A stretch of 64,000 bases of DNA from Mikania micrantha (lineage: Eukaryota > Streptophyta > Magnoliopsida > Asterales > Asteraceae): NCBI GenBank assembly GCA_009363875.1, contig CM018682.1, forward strand, positions 56,690,031 to 56,754,030, in the 5' to 3' direction. The notes below the pieces were generated by a model, which was given only the letters and a program-made list of their open reading frames with translations, did no database searches and was not told the DNA's origin. Both the position numbers and the translations under genes were made by a program. Every line of letters begins with the position of its first letter. The first letter of the stretch is position 1. This document shows positions 33,581 to 45,800 of this stretch, in pieces.

Positions 33581-34991
33581 GGCCATCAGCTGGATCAAAC
33601 TCTACTGTTCATCATCTTCAATCGAAAATCATCTATTGCAGCCTGTTACATTCGCTTATATGTGGTTTAGTGTTTTTAAGATGTATAAGTTGTTTAAATA
33701 CTAAGGGCATGAACCGGTTATATGTAAATGAAATACAAAAAGTAAAAGTCAAGATCTACCTCTAAATGTCGACCAAACTTCCAGTTTCTTCGTGGGTTCT
33801 TGTTCCTCTTGCTTAGATGAAGGATTTGGCACCAAGATCACGCGAAATCGTTGAGAAATGAGGAAGTTATGGTAGAGGGAAGGTATAGAGAGAGAGAGAG
33901 AGGGGTTACGGGTTAGGGTATTCTAGAGAGAGAAAGGGTTTGGAAAAGTGAAAGAGGTGATGAAGTCTTCCACCCCTTATGCCCATCCCGTTCCCGCGTG
34001 TTCGGTCTCGTCTTTATCGCGATAAAATTAATACTATGATCGGTTTTTCTTGTAAATATATTTAAAACATTAAAGCGTTTAAATAATGGTATTTCGTTTT
34101 AATAGGATGATTTTAATCAAGTGTCGTTTTATAAAAATAATTTCGCTTGATTCCGTTAAATTAATTATTTAAATAAACGATTTGCTCAAATCCTTATTAA
34201 GTTGTGATTTCTAATAAACGTTTTTTAACTTCTTATTCTTATTTTAATATCGTTAAATATTATTTCGTTATCTCGTCGAAACGCGTTACTTACGTACGTA
34301 TTCGTCAAGATCGTCACCTTTCCGAATCCAACGCTTGTATCGTATTTCGATTCGATTTACGATTTATGGAATATTGTTTCAGGATATTATTCCTAATAAT
34401 TATATTCGTGTGAATCGTCACCCACGCGAATACATTATTAAGTTAATATTTCTGAAATGACATTCGCGTTTAATTTATAATCATAACCTCACCATCGCAT
34501 AATTATTTCCAATAAAACTTTCATTATTTTATTAACTTTAATATTATAAATCCCAATCCACAACTCATTAAACCATATCACTGACACATCAATGATAGAC
34601 CGAAATATGCATATGTATAGAGCATATGTAGGGGTCAGTCGCGACCGCCCCAGCCACCGTCCCACCGCTATTTCGATAAACCATGACAATGTGTCCTTGA
34701 CTATGTTTAGTAACCAATCAATAACCAAACTCCTAATTCCTTTTCATTCCAAATCAACAACCCATAACATATGTTCAACCGCAATAAACTCTCTGGTTCT
34801 GTTTAGTTGTTTTTCAACTAAACTTCCCATGGTTTATGCTCATAATTATATGTTCTCGATAATGTATACCAGTGATAATATCAACAAATAATTCATAGTA
34901 ATTATCCATAATCATTAACAATTATTGTATCAGGTTTTAACAGTACAACTAAACATGTACGGACAACCGAATACAGTGATGTTACACGAAG

Positions 34992-35196
34992 TTTCGATAA
35001 TAACAAAGATTATGTGTTTAAATCTTAAAAGATAATAAAATATAATATTATTATAATACAGTTACCATAACACATACTCACATAGTACATGAATAGTCAT
35101 GAACTTGCCACTCAAACATATTTTATTCTTCTTATTCTTTTTTAATGGCAAACTATAATTTAGCGACTGTCTTTTCATAACCTAATGACCAGGAAA
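34992..35196. other. Short unassigned AT-rich stretch
   Basis: Lies between a solo LTR and a hAT-type element. No feature seen. Confidence 0.5.
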
Positions 35197-36210
35197 GCCA
35201 TGGCTAGGGCCGGTCCAATGGGTTAAGCAGTCCAATCTAGGGCTTAGGGCCACACAAATAACAGGGCCTCCATTTTTTATTAGGTTTTTGAGCTTTTATT
35301 TATATGATTTGGGTTAAAATTGAAGCTGGGCTTTGTTATTTTGGCTAGCCCATCGTTTTTAATTTCAACAGCTATGCTTGGCCCCTTCTAACTTCTCACA
35401 CACGGGCCAATTAAAGAAAAAAATGGTTGCCCCGGTTCAGATTTTAGAAACGAGCGCCAATTCACAAGATTAGGGAACATGATTTAGGGCAAATGAAAGA
35501 AACCATGCTTCATCTTGATTCTTGAGGTCGATTCCAGAGGAGATTGGAGATGGAAATGATTATGAGGTGTCTTCTACTATTCTTGAGGCTGTTGACGGTA
35601 GCCGACAGTCCAGATGAGAGCGAAACAAGCGTCGAGGCCTCAATGGTTGACGGTCGGACGGTCCGTAAGTGTTTGATTCTCAACTGTGCAATGAATTGAT
35701 AGTTAAATAACGATTACGTTTGATCTTTGAAATCCAGCTTCAACTTCAATAAACATGTATCACATTCTTTAAACATATTTCAGGTTTTCAGAATCCAAAT
35801 AACTGTTAGTGTGCAGGTTGAACTATATACCATCGAAGCCTAAATGGACACCAGACAAGATTGATCGACAACCTGTTTAGTTATTTGGCTTGGTGTTTAC
35901 TACTAACTGCTATATGTTGAGTGCTGGTACTTGGTTATTTGGCTTGGTGTCTTATTTCTTGTTTGCTTACGTATGTTAATTTGCTTTTGTTAGTTTGGTA
36001 ACTTTGGTAACTTAGTTTCATAGTTTGCCTATAGACTCTAGTTAAACATTAAAATGACAAATGGAAATCGTAAATACGAATCAAGTTGTTTAAAAAGGAA
36101 AAAGAAAATTAAGTTTGATGTTTAATAGAACCACGTTATCTAAGAATAGGGCCATATTTTTATCATTTGCTTTGGGCCACAAAAAAGCTTAAGCCGGCCC
36201 AGGCCATGGC
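35197..36210. mobile_element. Non-autonomous hAT-type element with 8-bp target duplication
   Basis: GCCATGGC at 35197-35204 and 36203-36210 flanks a 998-bp element. Its ends read TAGGGCCGGTCC and, reversed, CTGGGCCGGCTT, sharing GGGCCGG. Further GGGCC and GGGCCTCC motifs lie just inside both ends. An 8-bp duplication and this terminal sequence are hAT hallmarks. No transposase frame is present. Part of the interior (about 35480-35700) is less AT-rich and could be captured host sequence, which I cannot identify. Confidence 0.72.
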
Positions 36211-37107
36211 TCATTCCATGAACTATAAATACATCATTAATTTTCTTTAAAAAAATATATGTAATTTAAACCTCCTCAAATACATCTATATAGCATCTTG
36301 TGTGATTCTGTCACAAACACGAAACCACACGGCAAGACTCATGATTTTGAGTGTCCAAGTTTTTATTGATCCAAGTATCCGACCAAGATTCTTAAAGCCA
36401 TGAAGATGTGATCCTTCAATCTTTCAATAACGTGTTAGAGTTATATAATCATGGACAACCCAATAGGTTTGAAGGGTAAGGTAGAACTTGTGGCCTCTGT
36501 ATCTTTGGGACTCAATTTCTAAGAAATATTTCATATACGTTGGATATTTGTTGAATTGTTTAGAATAAAAATGGAGAGTGAGTAGTACAAGTATGCAAAA
36601 TGAAGAGTGGGTAGTACAAGAATACAGCACTTAATAATCTTCATGAGATGGTAGTTTTCGGTTATTTTTTGCTGAAAACTAAAATCATGACTTCAATATT
36701 TTTTTTCACTTTTTTCAAAAACTGGAAATTGAACTGTTCAATGGCTTTTGACTTTTAAATTTTTGATTATTTTGTTTATTCATTTGATTGAAGTAATATT
36801 TTAATTTTTCAATTAGAGTAACGAGTTCAATTTGTGTTTCTTGAATATAATTTAACTCTATTGATATTTTGATATCAATTGTTGCTTATTTTTTGATGTT
36901 TGATTTATTCACTTTTATTAAAGGCTTATTTTATATTTTTTTAATATTTATTATATATAAATTCTTCAAATTGTTTACGACAGTTTTATTAAAGTTTTCA
37001 ATTTGTTAGTTATGACAATAACACATGATAATTTTTTTTAATTAACTTTTCTATTCATGTACAACAAGATTATATTGACTCTCTTTGCAATAAGGTTATT
37101 ATATATT
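36211..37107. other. AT-rich stretch without recognised features
   Basis: Only short open frames, homopolymer T/A runs and no LTR, TIR or domain that I can support. Confidence 0.5.
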
Positions 37108-38306
37108 TATTATGATAGGGAAGGGATCATATGTGAATCCACTTTAATTGAGTAAACCTAATAACTTTAATCTATTGGTTCAATATTTTTAATTACTTTA
37201 AACACAAAAGGGTATTTTACTCATTTGTCTTAATTAAAAAATTAGATTTAATAAGAAAGTGACAAGTGTCACACTCTTAAAAACCATCCATTTTTCTATT
37301 TTTAAATTAAAGTTTTCCCCCTTGATTTTTATACACTTATAATTTTGTTATACTATGTTATTTTTTTAAAAAATTACATCAGTAAACTGGTCATATTTTT
37401 CTCGTTAATTCCATTATATTTATACCATATTTGTTTCGGATGTTCGTAATTACACTAACGTAACGAACAATAACAATAATAATTTTCCTTCCGTTTTCAA
37501 AAATTTTCCATATATAATTTTTTTCCCTTCATTTTAAATATATATTACAAACTTAACTTTTATTATAAAAATTAGTTTATTAAATAAATTTATATCAATA
37601 TAAGATAGAAAGTTAGATAATAGTAACGTAAATACAAAGTATAACACTTTGAAAAAATCCAGCTCGTTACATCAGTATAATTAAGAACACTTTGAAAAAA
37701 ATTCAACTCGTTACATCAGTGTAATTACGAACATTTTGAAAAAAACTTTAACTCGTTACATCAGTGTAATTACGAACACTTTGAAAAAAATTCAGCTCGT
37801 TATATCAATGTTACAGCTCGTTACATCAATGTAATTATGAACACTTTGAAAAATTCAGCTCGTTACATCAGTGTAATTACAACCATTTTGAAAAAATTCA
37901 ACTCGTTACATCAGTGTAATTACGAACACTTTGAGAAAATTAAGCTCGTTACATCAGTGTAATTTCAAAAACTTTGAAAAACTTTGACAAGACTATGCTT
38001 GAATTAAAGATAAAAATGTGACAAATTTAATGATGTAACTTTTATAAAATAAATAATAATGTATATAAAAGTTATGAAGGTTTAAATAATTGGGGGGTAA
38101 ACTTTTTTTTTAAAATGAAATTAAGTATTTAAGTACACCCGTCAAATACCCAAAATACCCTTAGACAAATCTCATCCACTCATTTTTTTCAGAATTAATA
38201 TGGACCACATATTTCAAATTCAATAAATTAGACAACTAATTAAATTGTGTTATTAAGTTCTCTCAGTTAGTGTGGATTATCAATTGAACCTTACCCTATT
38301 ATGATA
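37108..38306. mobile_element. Non-autonomous Mutator-like element with internal minisatellite
   Basis: The 10-mer TATTATGATA occurs at 37108-37117 and 38297-38306. Between them the ends form an imperfect inverted repeat: left GGGAAGGGATCATATG, right (reversed) GGGTAAGGTTCAATTG, about 35 of 48 positions matching and both ending in TAATAAC. TSD length and TIRs starting GGG suit a MULE-type element. No transposase is present; the middle holds the 44-bp tandem array. Confidence 0.7.
37640..37985. repeat. 44-bp minisatellite (about eight units)
   Basis: CTCGTTACATCAGTGTAATT recurs with AACACTTTGAAAAAA between copies. CTCGTTA starts at 37663, 37707, 37752, 37796, 37817, 37859, 37902 and 37945, so the period is 42-45 bp with one short 21-bp unit. 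Confidence 0.92.
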
Positions 38307-38730
38307 TTATTATAAAAGATAACATGTTTAATGTTTTATTAATATTTATTAGAATTGAATGCAAAAAAAATCTTTAGTAAAAGACCTTAGTATTATAGAT
38401 GGTCAACCAAACTGGTTTGACTTTTGAAACTGGTTCCCAAACCGACCCGAAACCCGGTTTCAAAACCGGTTTGGCCCAAACCAGTCCTAAATCGAACCGA
38501 ACCACCAGTTCCCAAACTAGTTTGGAGTTTAACCGTTGTGAACCTAACCGGTTTCCCGAACCGGTTTCAATGGTCATATCGAGCTGAACCAAAATTAGCC
38601 TTTTTTCCCCAAAACTAGCGTTTTTTGACCCTTTTTTTCCATTTTTTTTGCATTTTAGCCCCCCACTAATTAGCATAAATAGGTATTGGTCGTTTGTGTT
38701 TAATCACATAACTCAAAACGCTCTCTACAT
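38307..38730. other. Probable 5' non-coding end of the hAT element
   Basis: A cluster of ACCGGTTT/AACCGGTT-type motifs lies at 38405-38575, a form common in the subterminal DNA of plant hAT elements, where transposase can bind. No precise TIR found. Confidence 0.45.
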
Positions 38731-39524
38731 TTGCAAAAACAAAAAATGCTCTCTAGTGTCTACTCTCTAACTTCTCTAAACGTTACTCTCAAATGGATTC
38801 ATCAAATGGTAACTCCTCGGTTGGTTGTGACGCCTCTTACGCCCTTCAATTTCTTGAAGTTATACCTACGAAGAGGAACCCGAAAATTTGGTGCAACTTT
38901 GATTTATGTGTTGTGTCGAGCGGCCCGAACAAAGCGCGATGCAAGTTTTGTGGTACTTTTTTTTAACCATTTCGATAACACGCGTCTAACTCGGCTTATT
39001 CAACAAACTCTTCAACCTAGTTATATGCATGTAATTCGTGCTACTCTAAGAAGAAATTGTTTAAAAATGTGGAGAAAGCTAAAAATGAACTACTTTTAGG
39101 TTTTGAAAAATTAGAAAACGATGTTAATTTAACTTATGATGTTTAGTCGGCTCCATACGGTTCACCCGACTCATACATTTGTTTTAGGATTCATTAGGTA
39201 CAACCGGATACGTGGCAACTAATGAAACGTACGATTTCCTTTGAATTGTTTAATAATCCTCACACGGGCAATAATTTATTTCATATTTTAGACAAAGTTG
39301 TTAGAACTTTTAAATTGGAAAACAAAATATTTTAAATCTTATTTGATAACGCCTCGAATAATACGAGTGCGTTCCAACAACTAAAATTAAAATATAAACC
39401 TATTTGTGAAGGTATTTGTTTCCATAGTCGTGTTGCGCACATCATAAACTTGGCCGTTCAAGACGGATTACAAACTACTGAAGATGGAAAAGAGAATTTT
39501 AAACAAATGTTACGCGACATTTTT
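38731..39524 (+). pseudogene. hAT transposase, N-terminal part (broken)
   Basis: A BED-type zinc finger can be traced across frames: a basic stretch PKIWCNFDLC, then CKFCG after a frame change, then HF near 38970. Further on are remnants of the catalytic domain such as LFDNAS and GICFHSRVAHIINLA (about 39340-39450), the latter typical of RNase H-fold hAT transposases. Many stops and shifts are present, including a T8 run near 38955. Sequence stops at the solo LTR inserted at 39525 and resumes at 44245. hAT transposases cut and paste DNA with 8-bp duplications. Confidence 0.72.
39520..39524. repeat. Left target-site duplication TTTTT
   Basis: Matches 44245-44249. Low complexity makes it weaker alone, but hAT coding resumes on the far side. 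Confidence 0.7.
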
Positions 39525-39967
39525 TGTCACACCCCGAGCCGGCGGGCCGGATCGTGTTGCCCGTCGGGCGGAAGGTTCCCGGGGCGCGATATCGTGGATG
39601 ATCAGATTGTTTACATAGCATCAATGTCAAGAATAATTAAAGCACAATAACACATTTAAGTAGGATTACAAAGTTAAATTACAATAGCAAGTTTCAGTAA
39701 TTTAACTAAGTAAACCTATCGTAAAATCAAATGTTTCTATCTCGTATCTGTACAAGATATCAAAAGTGATTCGTATCAATCAACCAAAATATGTGCTTTC
39801 CAAAAGCCTACTAGGTCCTCTGTCTGAGTATCCTAGCATGCAGTCCTGAAGTCTGAGCCTATTCCTGTGCATTACCTGAGAAAGCATGTAAGAAAATAAA
39901 GTCAACACAATGGTTGGTGAGTTCATGTAGTTTTATGTAAAAATAGTTTGAAAAATCCTTTGAATGA

Positions 39968-40600
39968 CAACCTTAACCTCACCATTAACCACCTATACCA
40001 TCTGTTTCAGTATGCTTATATATATGGCATATGTAGGGTCGAACTTATAGTCCGCCCAGCCACCGTCCCACCACATACCAAACCACATGATATATTGTTC
40101 CTGATGATAATTAAGCGTTTCATCCGACATCTTTGATTCCGTAACATTCGATTCATTGAATTCGATTACCCTGTAATTGTTTACCTTGATTCCCTGAATA
40201 ACAACCTTAACCTCACTAACAACCACCTATGCTATCCAACCGAGTATGCTCATATATAGGGCATATGTAGGGGACAAGCCCCAGCCACCGTCCCACCACA
40301 TACCGGGCTGCTTAACATATTGTTGTTAATGATAATTAAGCATTTCATTCCACTACCTTGATTCCATGACATATGATTCTTAGCATTTGATTACCCTGAA
40401 AATGTTTACATTGATTTCCCCGAAATGACAACCTTAACCTCACTAACAACCACCTATGCTATCCAACCGAGTATGCTTATATATGGGGCATATGTAGGGG
40501 ACAAGCCCCAGCCACCGTCCCACCACATAACGGGCTGCTTAACATATTGTTGTTAATGATAATTAAGCGTTTCACTCCACCCTATTAATTTCCATGACTT
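39968..40600 (-). repeat. Three tandem units of about 230 bp, each with the recurrent cassette
   Basis: CAACCTTAACCTCAC starts at 39968, 40202 and 40429 (spacing 234 and 227). Each unit contains GGCATATGTAGGG and GCCACCGTCCCACCACATA, the reverse of the cassette found in U3 of the other LTRs. Confidence 0.9.
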
Positions 40601-42529
40601 ATGAGTATTGAGTTTGAGAGGCACCATTATGGACAGCTGAACACCCTAGGGAATTCAACATCCATCCAAAATAGTCCTAAATATGACTCGTGACGTGTTA
40701 TGATAGAGAAACCTTCAAGCTGACACAAAGTCAGCTAGAAGAAACCAAATCATTCTAGTCACTTGTCATAACCATGGATGAATCAAGAAGAACACTGAAT
40801 GACTAGTAGGGCTTGACCAATGTCAAGACGCGGCGCCAATCAGTCTGTCTTACATGATTCTGACAACGAAGAACACTGATGACTAGTAGGGCTTGACCAA
40901 TGTCAAGACGCGCCGGCCAGCAGTTTGTCTTACGATGTCGTATAGCTTAAGCATACAAGTTTAACGCATTCACATTGTTTCACTGATGACTAGTAAGGGT
41001 TGACACGCAGGTCAACACGCGGCGGTCATTCAGTCTGTAGTCTGAGAATTCCAAATGTATCAAGCATTCAAGTGTTCAAGTATTCCAAGCATATCAAGTA
41101 TTCACGTGTTTCAAGCATTCCAAGTATATCAAGTATTTATAGTAACTTAGAACATATGGTCTTTCTATGTTTAAGTTCCAAGTTTACATAGACATAGTTT
41201 TCATAAGCATTTCTAGTTTTAACATTAGTTTCCTTATGCATTTAAATGTTTCAAAAGCTTTAAGCAAGCAAGTATAGTATAAATAGCATTAGCATTGAAT
41301 CTGTAGCTTTAGTTCTAGCATATAGTCTAAGCATAGAGTTTATAGCATTGACCTAAATATCTATTTTGAGCATAGAGTTTATAAGTATCAATCGTATAGT
41401 TTAAGCATCAAGCTTGTAGCATAAGCATCGAGCATCTAGTTTTAAGTTTCTAGTTTGAGCACAAAGTGTAAGTATAATGCACATAAATATAGTGTAAATA
41501 GCATTAGCTATTTACACTATAACCTTAGTCTTTAGTTTTCAAATAAGCGTTACAAGTTCAAGCATTAGTAAAAGTATTATCAATAGTCTAAAAGCATTTA
41601 ATAAACATTTCAATAATTGTTTAAAACGAATAACATGCTTCTCAATCCCAAGTTAAAACAAATAAGTTTGAAAAGGGACAAATGAACTCACCTGATGTTT
41701 GAAGTGGTTGACTTAGCTTAATTAAAGAATGTACGCGCTCCTTGTTGGGTTTGTTGTCGTGTTCACGATCCTGTATTGATTTCATGTTGTATGTAATTCA
41801 TAAGTATATGTTATAGTTGATTTTGTGTGCGCGTAGGTGTGTTAGCCTTACAGTTAGCTAATACACATGAGTCTCGGTAGTCATTCGGCCCTTGTTCAAT
41901 GTTCATAGATTTTACTAATGCTTAACTATTTCTAGTTAAGTTTAGTACATAATGTTATAATTTTCATGTTTCACTTGTTCTCACCTTAACCTCTTGTCTA
42001 AGTTTGTGACTTAATGTAGTTATTAAATGTAACTTAGGTTTTTGTATAGAGCTTGCATATTCCCTTCGCAATCATTTAAAGTAGCTAATATGTTTGTACA
42101 TTTCTCTCATGGGATTTAGCTAATCACTTATCACCATTTAATTCCTTAAAATGATTGTTAAGTGTTATGTTTAAATGTTAATAAAATTGTTGCCACCTTT
42201 GTAGTAATAACATGCTAGTCCTCTTATAATTTCCAACGTTTATTTCCCTATTAAACCATGTGGGCCGAAATGTATGTGGGCCTTGGGCCGAATGCTTTGA
42301 GTTTGGGCCCAACCAAAGCCTTAGACCAATTGTTGGGCGCGTGGGCCGAATGGGGTTTGAGTCCTGGGCTTCCACAATTACATGGGCCGGATTGTCGCAA
42401 GAACTTTAGGTCGACTGGTTGGGCCAAACAGCCCCAGTGGGCCGCAGTAAAAGAAATGGGCCGTAGGATTTGTGGCCCAACTGTATCCGATAAGGTTTTG
42501 GGCTTGTATAACCGATCTAGGGAGGGTCC

Positions 42530-43160
42530 TCGTGTAGCAGCGAACCTATTATCACGGTTCGGCGACCATTCTAGGTTGATGTAGGGTTCGCTGGTCACAA
42601 ATGCAAGGTTCGGCTAAGTGAACTGATCCAAGGTTCGTACATGGGTTCGCCAAGGGACAAGGTTCGCCACTTGAGGGGGTTCGGCCATCCCAAAGGGTTC
42701 GGCTGAGGCTCATAGTTCGGCTAGGGTTCGCCACAATTGGGTTCGAAAGGTTCAGCTGATGGCATGCCATGCACAGGTTCGGTGGTAGGTGGCACCTGTC
42801 AAGGTTCGGCGCTAAGGGAACCAGGGTTCGGCTAGTATGCTTCGTGCAAGGGAGGTTCGCCCACGGGATAAGGTTCAGTCATGCAAGCTTATCACAGGTT
42901 CGTCTCTTGTAATGGAGAGTTCGGCCACTGGCTGCTTCACATAGGTTCGGCGCTTCAAAAAGGTTCGGTTGATGAGATGAGCAACAAGGTTCGGTGGTTG
43001 GTGAAACATAGCAGGGTTTGGCCGATGGTTCCTCCCCACACGAACCTGTACCAGTTTATCCCCACCACGCGGCATTCAACTCTCAGTTCGGTCGTCCCTA
43101 TGCTGCTGTTATTCATGAACAAGTTCTCGAGGGGTGTGGGTTCGAAGGGGAAGACTAAGA
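42530..43160 (-). repeat. CGAACCT array (reverse) in the 4.7-kb solo LTR
   Basis: About thirty GGTTCG cores (AGGTTCGGC, GGTTCGCC) at irregular spacing in predicted intron 1, in an LTR otherwise clearly diverged from the Element 1 family. Confidence 0.85.
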
Positions 43161-44244
43161 ACCGGTTGTGTGTGTTCATCCAAGAGTAAGAAAACCCTAA
43201 TTTTTGACAAGTTTAAAGCTTCATACCTCGAATTTAGCTGGACAAATCCACAGATCGGTTGTACTTTCGTGTAGAGGGAGTCGAGAGCTTCGCGTGGACA
43301 CCAAGAACGCGTGATTGCGTTGAGAAATGACCAAGATCTTGAAGGTTGAAGATGGAAGCTTAGAGAGAGAAGGGTGACGGGTTGTAGACTAGAGAGACAA
43401 AGGGTTTGTGGAAAAATGAGGAAATAGCCTCATTTAGAGCTTATATACCCCGGGGGTGTTCGGGTTCGTTTTGGTTGCTCGGTTTTCGTCTCTGTTGCGT
43501 TTCCGGATCGTAACGCGCGCGTGTTTGTAATTTAATTATAAAGAATTTATTTTTAGAATGTTTAGAAGGTATTTATTTCTAGTAATTATTTTAAATATCA
43601 TTAACTTGAATTATTTATCGAAATATATTATTTTTACGCGTTACGTTAATTGTTTAGCGAATTTACGTATTTAACTTAAAATAGTTTTTTTTAATTTATT
43701 TTTGATGAGTTTCAAAATTGTAAAACAGGAAATATTATATTTCCTTAATATTATTCTCGTTCATATCGTTTTCGTTTTCGTTTCATCAGAAAACCTCACT
43801 TACGCGCGTTTTCGTATAGAGCGCTAACTGTACGAACACGATCGTACGAATCACTTTCTGTTTTTGTTTTCTACTTTTCAGTCATCGTTTCAGATCGTTA
43901 AACTATCAGATCTATTCGTACAGATCGTCACCTATACGAATAGTTCGTCGGTTTAGTATTCTGTAAAAAAAACTGTTATAGTTTTGTTCTGTTTATCCTC
44001 GCATACGTTTATACCTAATAATAACAAATCAAACATGTATGCATCTGTTCATGGTTGTCTGATGTGTTTCTGACTGTTTAAACCATGAGGTTTAAATCAG
44101 GATTTCAGAAACATATTATAATAGTTGGTGTTTAGCATCGAATGTTAATAGCTTCTAAGTATTTCTCCTAGTTTGTACCTAAGTTACTGTATAAGTTACT
44201 GTACATATTACTGTTCCGGTAACGATTCCGGCACAGATGTTACA

Positions 44245-45376
44245 TTTTTAGCTCAAACAAACCGCATACTACTTATCGTCATTTTTGCAAGTATTCGAAT
44301 TCCATTTACTTAGGTAGAAATTGGGACATAAGTACAAGGTGGAATTCGAAATGTAACATGTTTGAAAAGGCTATAAGACAAAAAGAAAGTTTAGTGGTAT
44401 ACCATAATATTCTTGGGGATAAGGGTCGGGTTGAACGATTTAGTGCTTCAAGATGGTAAACAATTGAACAAATACTAACATGCTTTATGTTTTTAAAAAA
44501 GGCAACAACTGTTTTGTCGGGTTTTATTATCCCACTAGTCCTTTAGTCCTTAAACAAATATTGTTGATGAATTCAAAGTTAAGTGAATTGTCGTTTAAAG
44601 GACCATCATTGAGAGATATGATTTTACCAATGAAAGAAAAACCTTTAAAATATTCCAACGAAATGCCGCAGGTTATTACTTGTGCCGCCACAGTGAACCT
44701 TGCCTAAATGTTGCGGGTGTTGAAACCTTACTTGAAAAAATTATTTTTGAGTTCGATTTACATGAAGAGGATCCTTTTAATGTTCAAACTTTAAAATCCC
44801 AATTTAACAAACAATTCTTAAATATCTTTGATTTTTATCTTCAAAAATATGGTTCAACATAAACAATACATGAAACATTTAAGAGTGCGGCTTCAAGCAT
44901 AAGTAGTTCTCAAAATCCTTACATGGATTTATACTTTAATGAATGAAAACTCAATACAACAACGAGCCAACACTCCAAGCAGCGAATTTGGGAGATATAT
45001 TAGGACGGACTTTTTGTCTAGTATGAGTGTCCAAGAATTTATGAATTTTGATATCTTGGCTTGGTTGAAAGGTAAGGAAGATCAATTCCCGATCCTATCC
45101 GCTATGGCTCAAGATCTACTAAGCGTCCACGCTTCCACAGTAGCTTTAGAATCAGCTTTTTCTGTGAGTAGCAGGGTTATATCATTACGAAGAACAAGAC
45201 TCACTTCTCATGTGGTAGAGATGCCGATTTGATTGAAGGATCACTTGGATGCAGTGGAAAGGATACGACATATATCCTCTCTTGAAGGTGAAATGGAATA
45301 CGAGATGGAAGAATCAAAAGACGAGGTCGAGGCGGGAATGTCGGAAGGAATAACCAAAAAGGAAGAAGCCGCATAT
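44245..45376 (+). pseudogene. hAT transposase, C-terminal part (broken)
   Basis: Coding continues from 39524 after the solo LTR. The C-terminal dimerisation domain is clear at 45020-45225: LAWLKGKEDQFPILSAMAQD, then STVALESAFSVSSRVI, the hAT_C signature. An in-frame TGA at 45230-45232 is followed by an acidic tail to about 45370. Frame breaks also lie around 44700 and 44860. The tail is cut by the LTR starting at 45377. Confidence 0.78.
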
Positions 45377-45800
45377 TGTAACATCAGTGTCTTAATTGTA
45401 GTTCGGAACAGTAGAATGTACAGTAGACTTAAGTACTAAACTCTGTGTAATACTTGTTATGTGAAATCAATGTTAAATGCTTATGAAATTCTATCAAAAA
45501 CACTATGAAAACTATGGTTGAAACAGTCAGACTTATGTCTGATTACATTAATTTGTTATGTGTATGTTAGATAGGATCTCTTATGTGTAAACGTATGTGA
45601 TAATGATTATGACAAAACAATAACGGACGCAGTTATGTAAACATTAAATTGACGGAATATTTGTGTGGATGACGATTCGCACGATTATATCTGTAGTTTT
45701 AACTTTCTGAATGATGTCTAATAATTAGAAAATCAATTCGGAAAGTATAGTTGTCGTTGTGTTCGTACGGGTGACGATCTGAACGAACACGCGCAAAAAC
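45377..45800 (+). repeat. 5' portion of an LTR related to the 4.7-kb solo LTR
   Basis: Begins TGTAACATCAGTG with CGGAACAGTAGAATGTACAG nearby, matching the reversed start of the LTR ending at 44244 (CGGAACAGTAATATGTACAG). It is on the + strand and is cut off at 45800 by Element 4; the remainder is not visible. Confidence 0.65.

Larger units (their letters stand above)
31459..34986 (-). mobile_element. Solo LTR, minus strand (3528 bp)
   Basis: Starts TGTAACACCCCGACCGATGG and ends ACAGTGATGTTACA. Flanks are TGAAG (31454-31458) and CGAAG (34987-34991), a duplication with one transition. Sense-direction signals: cassette 34581-34710, a weakened CATAAGG in place of TATA near 33978, donor GAG|GTAGAT (intron 1 32530-33759), exon 2 32459-32529 (71 nt), intron 2 31751-32458. 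A GGTTCG array lies at about 33090-33580. Same family as the LTR at 26774. Confidence 0.88.
39525..44244 (-). mobile_element. Solo LTR, minus strand (4720 bp), inside hAT pseudogene
   Basis: Starts TGTCACACCCCGAGCC and ends CCGGCACAGATGTTACA, the reverse of a TGTAACATC...GGGTGTGACA LTR. No gag-pol lies inside. Sense-direction signals: TATATAA (43441-43447), donor GAG|GTATGA (intron 1 41771-43226), exon 2 41692-41770 (79 nt), intron 2 39876-41691. The large intron 2 (1816 bp) holds repeated cassettes and explains much of the length. Further repeats: GATGACTAGTAGGGCTTGAC units (about 40780-41040) and AAGCATTCAAGT-type repeats (about 41050-41130). Confidence 0.85.

Noticed and set aside
33885..33905. 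AG microsatellite as a distinct feature
   Set aside because: Reversed CT-rich transcription start tract of the solo LTR, also present in the other LTRs.
37640..37985. CRISPR-like array
   Set aside because: Spacers are not unique; the whole 44-bp unit repeats, so it is a minisatellite in plant DNA.
38399..38676. Open frames over the ACCGGTTT motif cluster
   Set aside because: They are open on both strands because of the repeated motif; more likely hAT subterminal DNA.
42250..42600. Open frames over GGGCC-rich sequence
   Set aside because: Inside the solo LTR, open on both strands through base composition and short repeats.
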